Source of the DNA: an uncultured Alphaproteobacteria bacterium
Lineage (GTDB): Bacteria > Pseudomonadota > Alphaproteobacteria > Rickettsiales > UBA1997
Direction of reading: 5' to 3'
Assembly (NCBI GenBank): GCA_903849835.1
Contig: CAINKA010000148.1
Coordinates: 1 to 5,572, forward strand
Length of the DNA: 5,572 nt
In this document: piece after piece, positions 1 through 5,531 of the stretch
Numbering within the stretch: the first letter of the stretch is position 1
Layout: every line of letters begins with the position of its first letter
The notes under the pieces: model-generated
What the model saw: the letters and a program-made list of their open reading frames with translations, nothing else
What the model was told of the DNA's origin: nothing
Database searches by the model: none
Program-made: the position numbers and the translations under genes

Positions 1-356
1 AAATCAAAAATTCGGATTACGTTTTTTATCACGACGGCTATCAATATTTTGAAGATTATTTTGGATTAAAACCTTTAAAGATCATGACTCGTGATCATGG
101 TGTGGAACTAGCAGTTATCGATGTTCGTGAGCTTGACCAATTGGCAAAAAAACGTCAGATCAAATGTATTTTTGGGGAAGCTCAAGATGAAAAAAATTCA
201 GCGATGAAATTGGCGCAAAATTACAAAATAAAATTTTCGATTTTGGATTTAATTGGCTCAGTTGAAAATTATGGAAGTGATTCTGATGAAAATTTTAAAG
301 GCTATTCAACCTTGCTGCTCAACATGGCGGATGATTTTATGGATTGTGTGAGTTAG
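1..356 (+). CDS. znuA: Zinc/metal ABC transporter substrate-binding protein, ZnuA-like (3' part only)
   Basis: This is the C-terminal 117 residues of a cluster A-I (TroA/ZnuA family) solute-binding protein; the gene begins outside the window and the first whole codon is at base 3. Such proteins capture Zn2+ (or Mn2+) in the periplasm and pass it to the ZnuBC transporter. Visible signs, counting from the first whole codon: FYHDGYQYFEDYFGL (residues 8-22), whose His10 matches a metal ligand of ZnuA (FHDAYGYFE in E. coli); CIFGEAQ (55-61), equivalent to CVFAEPQ; LDLIGS (81-86), whose Asp82 matches the C-lobe aspartate of this family; and a final LLNMADDFMDC segment. Cys55 and Cys115 sit where ZnuA proteins carry their C-terminal-lobe disulfide, which favours zinc over manganese specificity. 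An internal ATG at 84 is not the true start because the family match continues upstream of it. The gene ends at TAG 354-356, six bases before a large palindrome. The znuA symbol is inferred from this fragment only. Confidence 0.85.
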   Translation, partial: IKNSDYVFYHDGYQYFEDYFGLKPLKIMTRDHGVELAVIDVRELDQLAKKRQIKCIFGEAQDEKNSAMKLAQNYKIKFSILDLIGSVENYGSDSDENFKGYSTLLLNMADDFMDCVS

Positions 357-362
357 TCTTCA

Positions 363-438
363 ATGTCATGCTGAGCCTGTCGAAGCATGGTTCTGTGCAT
401 TTGCCATGAATCATGCTTCGACAGGCTCAGCATGACAT
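363..438. repeat. Long palindromic repeat element, copy 1 (perfect 27-bp arms, 22-nt loop)
   Basis: Arms 363-389 and 412-438 are perfect reverse complements over 27 bp, with a 22-nt loop at 390-411. The stem can continue past the arm with a G·T pair and TTC (391-393) against GAA (408-410). Each arm also contains a smaller inverted repeat: CATGCT 367-372 with AGCATG 384-389, and CATGCT 412-417 with AGCATG 429-434. The element lies between convergent genes, six bases after the znuA stop and 42 bases beyond the tkt stop. No T-run follows the stem on either strand, so it is not a standard intrinsic terminator, although such a stem could protect mRNA 3' ends. Arm and loop recur at 5516-5572, which identifies a dispersed repeat family. 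Confidence 0.95.
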
Positions 439-453
439 CGGCGGATGTCGGTT

Positions 454-462
454 GGGGGGGGG
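454..462. repeat. Homopolymer tract of nine Gs
   Basis: Nine consecutive Gs lie in the intergenic gap, between the palindrome and the tkt stop codon. This is conspicuous in an AT-rich sequence. It is outside any coding region, so length change would not alter a reading frame. It could be a slippage-prone site or a sequencing or assembly length error. No function is claimed. Confidence 0.9.
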
Positions 463-480
463 ATGTTCCTTCCCCTGCTG

Positions 481-2469
481 TTAGTTTTTTAATCTCTCCA
501 CAATTCGCTTGCAGGTCTCATCAGCAGTGATTCCGAAATGTTTAAACAAATCCTCAGCCTTACCAGAAGCGCCAAAATCATTCATGCCGATGAAGATGCC
601 ATCTTGTCCGATGAAGAGATGCCAGCCTTGAGAAATTCCAGCTTCAATCGCAACTTTTAAAATATTTTTTTCGCCGAGAATTTGGTTTTTATATTCTTCG
701 CTTTGCTTTTCGAAAAGTTCGACACATGGCATTGAAACCACGCGAACATTGATTCCGTCGCTGCGAAGCTTTTCCTTCGATTCAACCGCAATCGAAACTT
801 CTGATCCTGTTGCGATGATCACAACATCAAGCTTTCTCCCAAAATCTTCCGCCGAAATTACATAGCCGCCAAACTTGCAAGAGCTGTTATTTTCAACGCT
901 TAAAAAAGGAAGATTTTGGCGAGTTAAAATTATTGCTGACGGAGATTTTTTTGTCGACAATGCCTGCTCAAAACAATCGATGGTTTCGTAAGTGTCGCAG
1001 GGGCGAAAAACCTTGAGGTTGGGGATTCCTCGCAACATTGCCAAATGCTCGATCGGTTGGTGAGTTGGGCCATCTTCGCCAAGGCCAATCGAATCGTGAG
1101 TGAGGATGTAAATCACCTGCTGCTTCATCAGCGCTGCCAAGCGAATTGCGGGTTTCATGTAGTCAGAAAAAACCAAAAAAGTTCCGCCGTAAGGAATAAA
1201 ATTATTATGCAGAGCTAGGCCATTCATGATTGCGCCCATAGCATGTTCGCGCACTCCGTAATGGATGTAGCGACCAGAAAAATCACTTTTGGAAATTGGT
1301 TTTGTTTGCGAAGTTTTGGTCAAAACCGATTCGGTTAAATCTGCAGATCCACCGATTAATTCTGGCAATTCAGCGGTTAAAAATTCGAGAGCATTTTGAG
1401 ATGATTTGCGCGTTGCCTGCTTTGACTTCTCACTAAAAATTTTTTCTTTAAAATCTGCAATTTTTTTGGTGAAATCTTGGGGTAATTCCTTGTTTAAAAT
1501 TCTGTTGATTTCGTCAGATTTCTTTTCATCAAGCTGAGCAAATTTTTCTTGCCATTCTTTGAAACTTTTTTGCGATCTTTTTCCCGCTTCAAGCCATTTT
1601 TCTTTCAGCTCTTGAGGAATTTCAAAAGGCGCATATTGCCAATTCAAGCTCTCGCGAGTTTTTTTTATTTCTTCTGCGCCAAGTGGAGAGCCATGCGCTT
1701 TTTCGGAATTGGCTTTGTTAGGCGATCCGAAGCCGATTGTAGTTTTGCAATCGATCATCGTCGGTCTGTCAGAATTTTGCGCCTCAGCTAAAGATTTTTT
1801 GATCTCGTCGAAATTATGGCCATCGATTTGAATCACGTTCCAGCCGCATGATTCAAAGCGCAGCTTCATGTTTTCGGAAGTGGTGATCGAAGTTTTCCCG
1901 TCGATTGAAATCGAATTATTATCCCAAAGCAAAATGAGTTTGTTGAGTTGTAAATGGCCGGCGATGGAAATCGCTTCTTGAGAAATTCCCTCCATCAAAC
2001 AGCCATCTCCTGCCAAGCAAAAAGTTTTGTGATTGATCACATTTTCACCCAATCTTGCGGCGAGTAATTTTTCTGCTAAGGCCATTCCAACTGCATTTGC
2101 GAGACCTTGCCCAAGTGGGCCAGTCGTGGTTTCAATCGCGGCGAGATGATCATATTCCGGATGTCCCGCACATTTCGCGCCGAGCTGGCGGAAATTTTTT
2201 AAATCTTCGATTGAGATGTCGTCGTGACCAGTGAGATGAAGCAAAGAATAAATCAGCATCGAGCCATGTCCGGCGGATAAAATGAAGCGATCACGATCGA
2301 GCCATTTTGGATTTTTTGCGTCAAATTTTAAAAATTCGGTGAAGAGAATTGTGGCAACATCTGCCATTCCCATCGGCATTCCGGGATGTCCTGAATTAGC
2401 GCGTTCAACAGCATCAATCGATAAAAAGCGAACACAATTTGCTAGCTGTCGAGTAAATTCATTTTTCAT
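481..2469 (-). CDS. tkt: Transketolase
   Basis: Complete 662-residue thiamine-diphosphate enzyme of the cytosolic non-oxidative pentose phosphate pathway. It moves two-carbon ketol units between sugar phosphates and links glycolysis to ribose 5-phosphate and erythrose 4-phosphate. Length matches E. coli TktA (about 660). The N-terminal domain carries SGHPG (His28), SAGHGSM (His68), AGHPEY (His103), GPLGQG (117-122) and the ThDP motif GDG at 154-156 ending in NN at 184-185, plus AHGSPLG (His259). The pyrimidine domain carries Arg354, GGSADLT (373-379), the catalytic glutamate in VREHAMG (Glu408), THDSIGLGEDGPTHQP (457-472, with Asp466 and His470) and Arg518. All expected active-site residues are present. 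The ATG at 2467-2469 gives the N-terminus usual for the family. No good Shine-Dalgarno sequence precedes it; the leader reads TTCTCCAAAA. The gene stands alone on its strand, convergent with znuA and divergent from pssA, and ends in TAA at 481-483. Confidence 0.97.
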   Translation of the reverse strand: MKNEFTRQLANCVRFLSIDAVERANSGHPGMPMGMADVATILFTEFLKFDAKNPKWLDRDRFILSAGHGSMLIYSLLHLTGHDDISIEDLKNFRQLGAKCAGHPEYDHLAAIETTTGPLGQGLANAVGMALAEKLLAARLGENVINHKTFCLAGDGCLMEGISQEAISIAGHLQLNKLILLWDNNSISIDGKTSITTSENMKLRFESCGWNVIQIDGHNFDEIKKSLAEAQNSDRPTMIDCKTTIGFGSPNKANSEKAHGSPLGAEEIKKTRESLNWQYAPFEIPQELKEKWLEAGKRSQKSFKEWQEKFAQLDEKKSDEINRILNKELPQDFTKKIADFKEKIFSEKSKQATRKSSQNALEFLTAELPELIGGSADLTESVLTKTSQTKPISKSDFSGRYIHYGVREHAMGAIMNGLALHNNFIPYGGTFLVFSDYMKPAIRLAALMKQQVIYILTHDSIGLGEDGPTHQPIEHLAMLRGIPNLKVFRPCDTYETIDCFEQALSTKKSPSAIILTRQNLPFLSVENNSSCKFGGYVISAEDFGRKLDVVIIATGSEVSIAVESKEKLRSDGINVRVVSMPCVELFEKQSEEYKNQILGEKNILKVAIEAGISQGWHLFIGQDGIFIGMNDFGASGKAEDLFKHFGITADETCKRIVERLKN

Positions 2470-2587
2470 TTTTTGGAGAAAACTTAAAGATGCGGAAGGA
2501 AATGTTTGATTGCTTTTTTGGAGTGCGTCTCAAAAACTAATTTTGCTTTTCATCCAAAGCAATTTCAAAAAATTAAACATTCAAAAA
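2470..2587. promoter_or_regulatory. Divergent intergenic region, presumed promoters of tkt and pssA
   Basis: Both flanking genes read away from this 118-base AT-rich stretch, so it should hold a promoter for each. No convincing -35/-10 pair was found on either strand; the best partial match is TTGAGA on the minus strand (complement of 2527-2532), without a good -10 at 16-18 nt. A small inverted repeat, TTGCTTT 2543-2549 against AAAGCAA 2556-2562, lies upstream of the pssA ATG and could be an operator or leader hairpin, but is short enough to be chance. If pssA instead began at the TTG at 2510, only 40 bases would remain for two promoters. Confidence 0.4.
2494..2500 (+). promoter_or_regulatory. 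Shine-Dalgarno-like GGAAGGA upstream of an alternative pssA start
   Basis: GGAAGGA ends nine bases before TTG 2510, which is in frame with pssA and open throughout. It is the only good ribosome-binding-like sequence near the pssA 5' end and is the main argument for the longer 285-residue form. Against it, the added 26 residues look like translated AT-rich leader and do not resemble the family N-terminus. It may be a chance match. Confidence 0.3.
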
Positions 2588-3367
2588 ATGCCAAAAATCA
2601 TTCAACGCATCAGGGATTCTGAGGGCGGATGTTTTCCGCTTTTCCGCTTGCTTCCAAACCTGGTCACATTGGCCAGCCTTTGCATCGCACTGTCATCAAT
2701 CCGTTTTTCCCTCGAAGGAAATTTTGTTTTAGCTTCAGGCTTTCTTCTTTTGGCGGGTTTCATGGACGGCGTGGATGGAAGATTGGCGCGCTTTCTCAAC
2801 TCATCGAGCGATTTTGGAGCGCAGCTTGATTCGTTGGTAGATTTCGTAAATTTCGGCGTAACTCCAGGATTCGTGATTTATTCTTGGGTCAATTCTTACG
2901 AAAATCTCGCAGGTCTTGATTGGGCTTTGGTTTTATTCTTTGCAGTTTGTGGAGCGATAAGATTGGCGCGGTTTAACGTCGATTTAACTCGCGAAGAAGT
3001 GAGCCCAATTTTAGAAAAATATTTTTTTAAAGGAATTCCGGCGCCGGTTGGAGCAGCCATGGCTATGCTTCCAATGGTTTTAACTTATCAATTTGGAGAT
3101 GGATTTTATTCCGATCCAGTGAATGTGATCGCATATGTTGGATCGTTGGCAGTGCTGATGGCAAGCCGCGTGCCAACAATTTCAATCAAAAAAATTCCGG
3201 TTCGTAACGAGTTTGCCTACCTCACTTTGCTGATTCTCGGATCGATCATAATCGGTTTATTAGTTCAGCCTTGGTTCACGTTGGCTGTGATCGGAACGGT
3301 TTATGCTTTTTCAATTCCAGTCACAATTTTTTTCTATTTGAAGATCGAAATGGAGAATAAAAAATGA
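2588..3367 (+). CDS. pssA: CDP-diacylglycerol--serine O-phosphatidyltransferase (phosphatidylserine synthase)
   Basis: Integral membrane enzyme joining CDP-diacylglycerol and L-serine to give phosphatidylserine and CMP, the step before phosphatidylethanolamine. From ATG 2588 it has 259 residues, close to alphaproteobacterial PssA. The complete CDP-alcohol phosphotransferase motif is present: Asp60-Gly61-x2-Asp63-Gly64-x2-Ala67-Arg68-x8-Gly77-x3-Asp81-x3-Asp85, which holds the metal-binding aspartates. Before it comes the typical PLFRLLPNLVTL (17-28) and first hydrophobic segment. After it come VNFGVTPG (87-94), GAIRLARFN (122-130) and FKGIPAPVGAAMA, then several hydrophobic helices up to a charged C-terminus. 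Start choice: ATG 2588 lacks a Shine-Dalgarno sequence but fits family N-termini; the in-frame TTG 2510 would add 26 residues. No phosphatidylserine decarboxylase gene (psd), its frequent neighbour, is visible. The TGA stop (3365-3367) overlaps the aroQ ATG by 4 nt, so the two are probably translationally coupled. Confidence 0.93.
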   Translation: MPKIIQRIRDSEGGCFPLFRLLPNLVTLASLCIALSSIRFSLEGNFVLASGFLLLAGFMDGVDGRLARFLNSSSDFGAQLDSLVDFVNFGVTPGFVIYSWVNSYENLAGLDWALVLFFAVCGAIRLARFNVDLTREEVSPILEKYFFKGIPAPVGAAMAMLPMVLTYQFGDGFYSDPVNVIAYVGSLAVLMASRVPTISIKKIPVRNEFAYLTLLILGSIIIGLLVQPWFTLAVIGTVYAFSIPVTIFFYLKIEMENKK

Positions 3368-3798
3368 AGAAAAGAATTTTAATTTTAAATGGACCGAACC
3401 TGAATTTGCTTCACAAGCGTGATAAAAAAATTTATGGAGACGTGTCGCTAGAAAAAATTGAAAATGATTGCAGAGAGCTAGCAAAAGAGCTGGGAGTTGA
3501 AGTGGAGTTGAGGCAATCAAATAACGAGGGCGAGCTGGTTGATTTTATCCAAGATGCAATAGAAAATTTTGACGGAATAATCATCAATGCCGCAGCTTAC
3601 ACCCACACTTCAGTTGCGATTCGCGATGCTCTAGAAATTTTCCAAAAACCAAAAATCGAGCTCCATATTTCCAACATTTTCAAACGCGAAGAGTTCCGCC
3701 AAAATTCTTTTTTGAGCGATGTGGTTGATGCGGTGATTTCCGGCTTGGGAGTTGATGGATACGGAATTGCATTGTTGGCGATGAGTAAAATGGTTTAA
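3364..3798 (+). CDS. aroQ: 3-dehydroquinate dehydratase, type II
   Basis: Small cytosolic enzyme, usually a dodecamer, catalysing the third shikimate-pathway step, 3-dehydroquinate to 3-dehydroshikimate. At 144 residues it has the usual length. It opens with LNGPNLNLL (8-16); Arg19 and Tyr24 match the mobile active-site loop, Tyr24 being the catalytic base. Next are QSNNEGELVD (51-60), INAAAYTHTS (74-83, Asn75 and His81), IELHISN (98-104, His101 the catalytic acid) and REEFRQNS (108-115, Arg112). Minor departures are Asn54 where most members have His (QSNHEGE) and NAA for the common NPG at 75-77; neither removes a catalytic residue. A GGAG at 3352-3355 lies eight bases before the ATG, inside the end of pssA, and the start overlaps the pssA stop as ATGA. 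The neighbour is not accB, which often follows aroQ in proteobacteria. Confidence 0.96.
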   Translation: MKKRILILNGPNLNLLHKRDKKIYGDVSLEKIENDCRELAKELGVEVELRQSNNEGELVDFIQDAIENFDGIIINAAAYTHTSVAIRDALEIFQKPKIELHISNIFKREEFRQNSFLSDVVDAVISGLGVDGYGIALLAMSKMV

Positions 3799-3810
3799 CA
3801 AAATCACAAA

Positions 3811-3824
3811 TCTAAAATCTAAAA
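3811..3824 (+). repeat. Two tandem TCTAAAA heptamers in the aroQ-ABC gap
   Basis: The 29-base gap between the aroQ stop and the ABC ATPase start consists mostly of TCTAAAA repeated twice, followed by a broken third unit (TCC) that runs into the ATG at 3828. The tract occupies the place where a Shine-Dalgarno sequence would be expected, and none is visible. It has no G or hairpin and is not a terminator, so read-through from aroQ is likely. Confidence 0.7.
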
Positions 3825-3827
3825 TCC

Positions 3828-4544
3828 ATGCTTCCCCTAAAATTTTCTGAAATTTCCAAATCCTTCGCAAACCGCTTCGTTCTTAGCTCCGTCAGCTTTG
3901 ATGTAAAAGAAAATGAAATTTTCGGATTCATCGGGCTTAACGGGCAGGGCAAAACTACTTTGATCAAAATCATCCTCGATTTGCTCGATCAAGACGAGGG
4001 CGAGATAGAAATTTTTGGAATTTCCCGAGTCTTGCCAGAAGCGCGTCGACGCGTTTGCTATCTGCCTGAAAAATTTCAGCCATCAATTCACTCCAGTGGA
4101 AAAGAATTTCTAAAATTTGTTTTGGGTTTTTACGGAAAAAAATTCGATGCTGAAAAAGCGCGCCAAATCTGCGACAATCTCGATTTACGATTCGAAATGT
4201 TGTCGCAGAAAATTTCCAAATATTCCAAAGGCATGACGCAAAAATTGGGATTGATGGCGGTGTTTTTATCCGAAGCTGATTTGGTGATTTTGGATGAACC
4301 GATGAGTGGTCTTGATCCCAAGGCTCGCATAGCTTTGAAGCGTGAGTTGATCGATTACAAAAATTCCGGAAAAACTGTTTTTTTTAGTTCGCATATTTTG
4401 TCGGACATGGATGAAATTTGTGACGAAATTGCAGTGTTGAATGAAGCAAAAATTGTTTTCACCGGAACGCCGCAAGCCTTTAAAATCAAGCATCAGCAAG
4501 ATAGTTTGGACAAAGCATTCCTCAAAGAAATCGGAGTAAATTAG
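3828..4544 (+). CDS. ABC transporter ATP-binding protein (CcmA/ABC-2 type)
   Basis: A 238-residue nucleotide-binding domain with every expected motif: Walker A GLNGQGKTT (36-44), a Q-loop region YLPEKF (78-83) with Glu81 in the glutamine position as is common in ABC-2-type ATPases, signature YSKGMTQ (132-138), Walker B DLVILDEP (151-158, catalytic Glu157), D-loop SGLDP (160-164) and switch His189 in FFSSHIL. The variant signature YSKGM and the C-terminal SLDKAFLKEIG resemble ATPases that energise ABC-2 exporters. Such a subunit sits on the cytoplasmic face and must pair with a membrane permease, but none is adjacent: the next gene, fcl, is a soluble enzyme. Substrate is therefore unknown; the neighbour suggests surface glycan export only weakly, and it is shorter than Wzt-type O-antigen ATPases. 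The ATG at 3828 gives a normal family N-terminus. TAG 4542-4544 shares one base with the fcl GTG. Confidence 0.93.
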   Translation: MLPLKFSEISKSFANRFVLSSVSFDVKENEIFGFIGLNGQGKTTLIKIILDLLDQDEGEIEIFGISRVLPEARRRVCYLPEKFQPSIHSSGKEFLKFVLGFYGKKFDAEKARQICDNLDLRFEMLSQKISKYSKGMTQKLGLMAVFLSEADLVILDEPMSGLDPKARIALKRELIDYKNSGKTVFFSSHILSDMDEICDEIAVLNEAKIVFTGTPQAFKIKHQQDSLDKAFLKEIGVN

Positions 4545-5524
4545 TGGAAAAGAATTCAAAAATTTTTATCGCCGGACATCGTGGAATGGTCGGATCAGCA
4601 ATCCTGCGCGAGCTAGAGAAGCAAGGCTACAGCAACATCGTTACCAAGACGCACAAAGAACTCGATTTGCTAAATCAGCAAGCGGTGAGTGATTTTTTTA
4701 GCAAAGAAAAGCCGGAATTTGTTTTTCTCGCCGCCGCAAAAGTTGGTGGCATTGAAGCAAACAGATCGCAGCTCGGCGCCTTCACTTACGAGAATTTACA
4801 AATCCAAAATAACGTCATTCACAGCTCTTACTTGAACGGCGTGAAGCGTTTAATTTTTTTGGGAAGTTCCTGCATTTACCCACGTCTGGCGCCGCAGCCG
4901 ATCAAAGAAGAGCATTTGCTGACCGGCTTGCTTGAACCTACAAATTACGGTTACGCCATCGCCAAAATTGCTGGCGTAAAAATGTGCGAGGCCTATCGCA
5001 CCCAATATGGCTGCGACTTTGTGCCATTGATGCCGACAAATCTTTACGGCATTAACGACAATTTCGACCTCAAGGGCTCGCATGTTTTACCGGCCTTGAT
5101 GCGTAAATTTCATGAAGCAAAAATTTCCGGACAAAAATTTGTTGAGGTCTGGGGCAGTGGCACGCCTAAGCGCGAGCTGCTTTACGTTGATGATTTAGCC
5201 GAAGCTTGTGTTTTTGTGATGAATAACAAAGAGGTCACGGGACTTACAAACATCGGCACAGGAGAAGATGCTACGATCAAAGAACTCGCCGAAATGGTAA
5301 AAAAAGCAGTAGGTTTTAGCGGTGAAATAAAGTTCGATCCAACCAAGCCCGACGGCGCTCCGCGCAAATGTCTCGATGTTTCAAAAATCAATTCACTGGG
5401 CTGGAAAGCAACAACCTCTTTGGAAGTGGGATTGAAAAAAGTTTACGAATGGGTTCTACAAAATAAAAATGAGGTCGGATGTCATGCTGAGCTCGCTGTC
5501 ACGTTGAGCTCGATTTCATGCTGA
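4544..5524 (+). CDS. fcl: GDP-L-fucose synthase (GDP-4-keto-6-deoxy-D-mannose epimerase/reductase)
   Basis: Cytosolic NADPH-dependent enzyme of the extended short-chain dehydrogenase family that makes GDP-L-fucose, the fucose donor for surface polysaccharides, from GDP-4-keto-6-deoxymannose. It shows the Rossmann motif GHRGMVG (11-17), AAAKVGGI (63-70), GSSCIYP (107-113, Ser108 and Cys110), YGYAIAK (135-141, Tyr137 and Lys141), MPTNLYG (163-169) and His180. The serine, cysteine, tyrosine, lysine and histidine fall within one position of their E. coli Fcl counterparts. GTG 4544 overlaps the ABC gene's TAG; GGAG at 4533-4536 is seven bases upstream, supporting this start. The C-terminus is odd: family-like sequence ends near VYEWVLQNK (about residue 308), and residues from about 312 to the TGA stop at 5522-5524 are encoded by repeat DNA. 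Total length of 326 is still near the usual 320. The upstream enzyme, GDP-mannose dehydratase (gmd), is not in the window. Confidence 0.95.
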   Translation: MEKNSKIFIAGHRGMVGSAILRELEKQGYSNIVTKTHKELDLLNQQAVSDFFSKEKPEFVFLAAAKVGGIEANRSQLGAFTYENLQIQNNVIHSSYLNGVKRLIFLGSSCIYPRLAPQPIKEEHLLTGLLEPTNYGYAIAKIAGVKMCEAYRTQYGCDFVPLMPTNLYGINDNFDLKGSHVLPALMRKFHEAKISGQKFVEVWGSGTPKRELLYVDDLAEACVFVMNNKEVTGLTNIGTGEDATIKELAEMVKKAVGFSGEIKFDPTKPDGAPRKCLDVSKINSLGWKATTSLEVGLKKVYEWVLQNKNEVGCHAELAVTLSSISC

Positions 5525-5531
5525 GCCTGTC
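5479..5531 (+). repeat. Three degenerate 17-nt tandem units related to the palindrome arm
   Basis: Units start at 5481, 5498 and 5515, exactly 17 bases apart: GTCATGCTGAGCTCG, GTCACGTTGAGCTCG and TTCATGCTGAGCCTG, each followed by two more bases. The first two differ at two of 15 positions. With its two preceding bases, the first unit (5479-5492) matches the first 14 bases of the copy 1 arm (363-376) exactly. The third unit is the beginning of copy 2's left arm. The series overlaps the last codons of fcl. Confidence 0.8.

Noticed and set aside
84..356. Independent 90-residue gene starting at ATG 84
   Set aside because: The metal-binding-protein match, including the FYHDGYQYF segment, continues upstream in the same frame to the window edge, so this is an internal Met of a longer gene.
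363..438. Intrinsic (rho-independent) terminator
   Set aside because: The stem is strong but no T-run follows on either strand, and the conserved loop in a second copy points to a dispersed repeat instead.
434..449. Small inverted repeat GACATC/GATGTC with a 4-base loop
   Set aside because: Six base pairs overlapping the end of the larger palindrome; too short to support separately.
1549..1791. Plus-strand open frame of 80 codons inside tkt (with similar ones at 2282-2509 and several within the pssA-fcl cluster)
   Set aside because: These lie opposite or in another frame of genes with strong family motifs, show no recognisable domain themselves, and are shadows of the real genes.
2527..2532. 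TTGAGA as a -35 box for tkt
   Set aside because: No acceptable -10 hexamer occurs 16-18 bases downstream on the minus strand.
2502..2540. Possible 12-codon leader peptide (MFDCFFGVRLKN) upstream of pssA
   Set aside because: The GGAAGGA is only one base from this ATG, too close for a Shine-Dalgarno role, and the peptide has no attenuator-like codon pattern.
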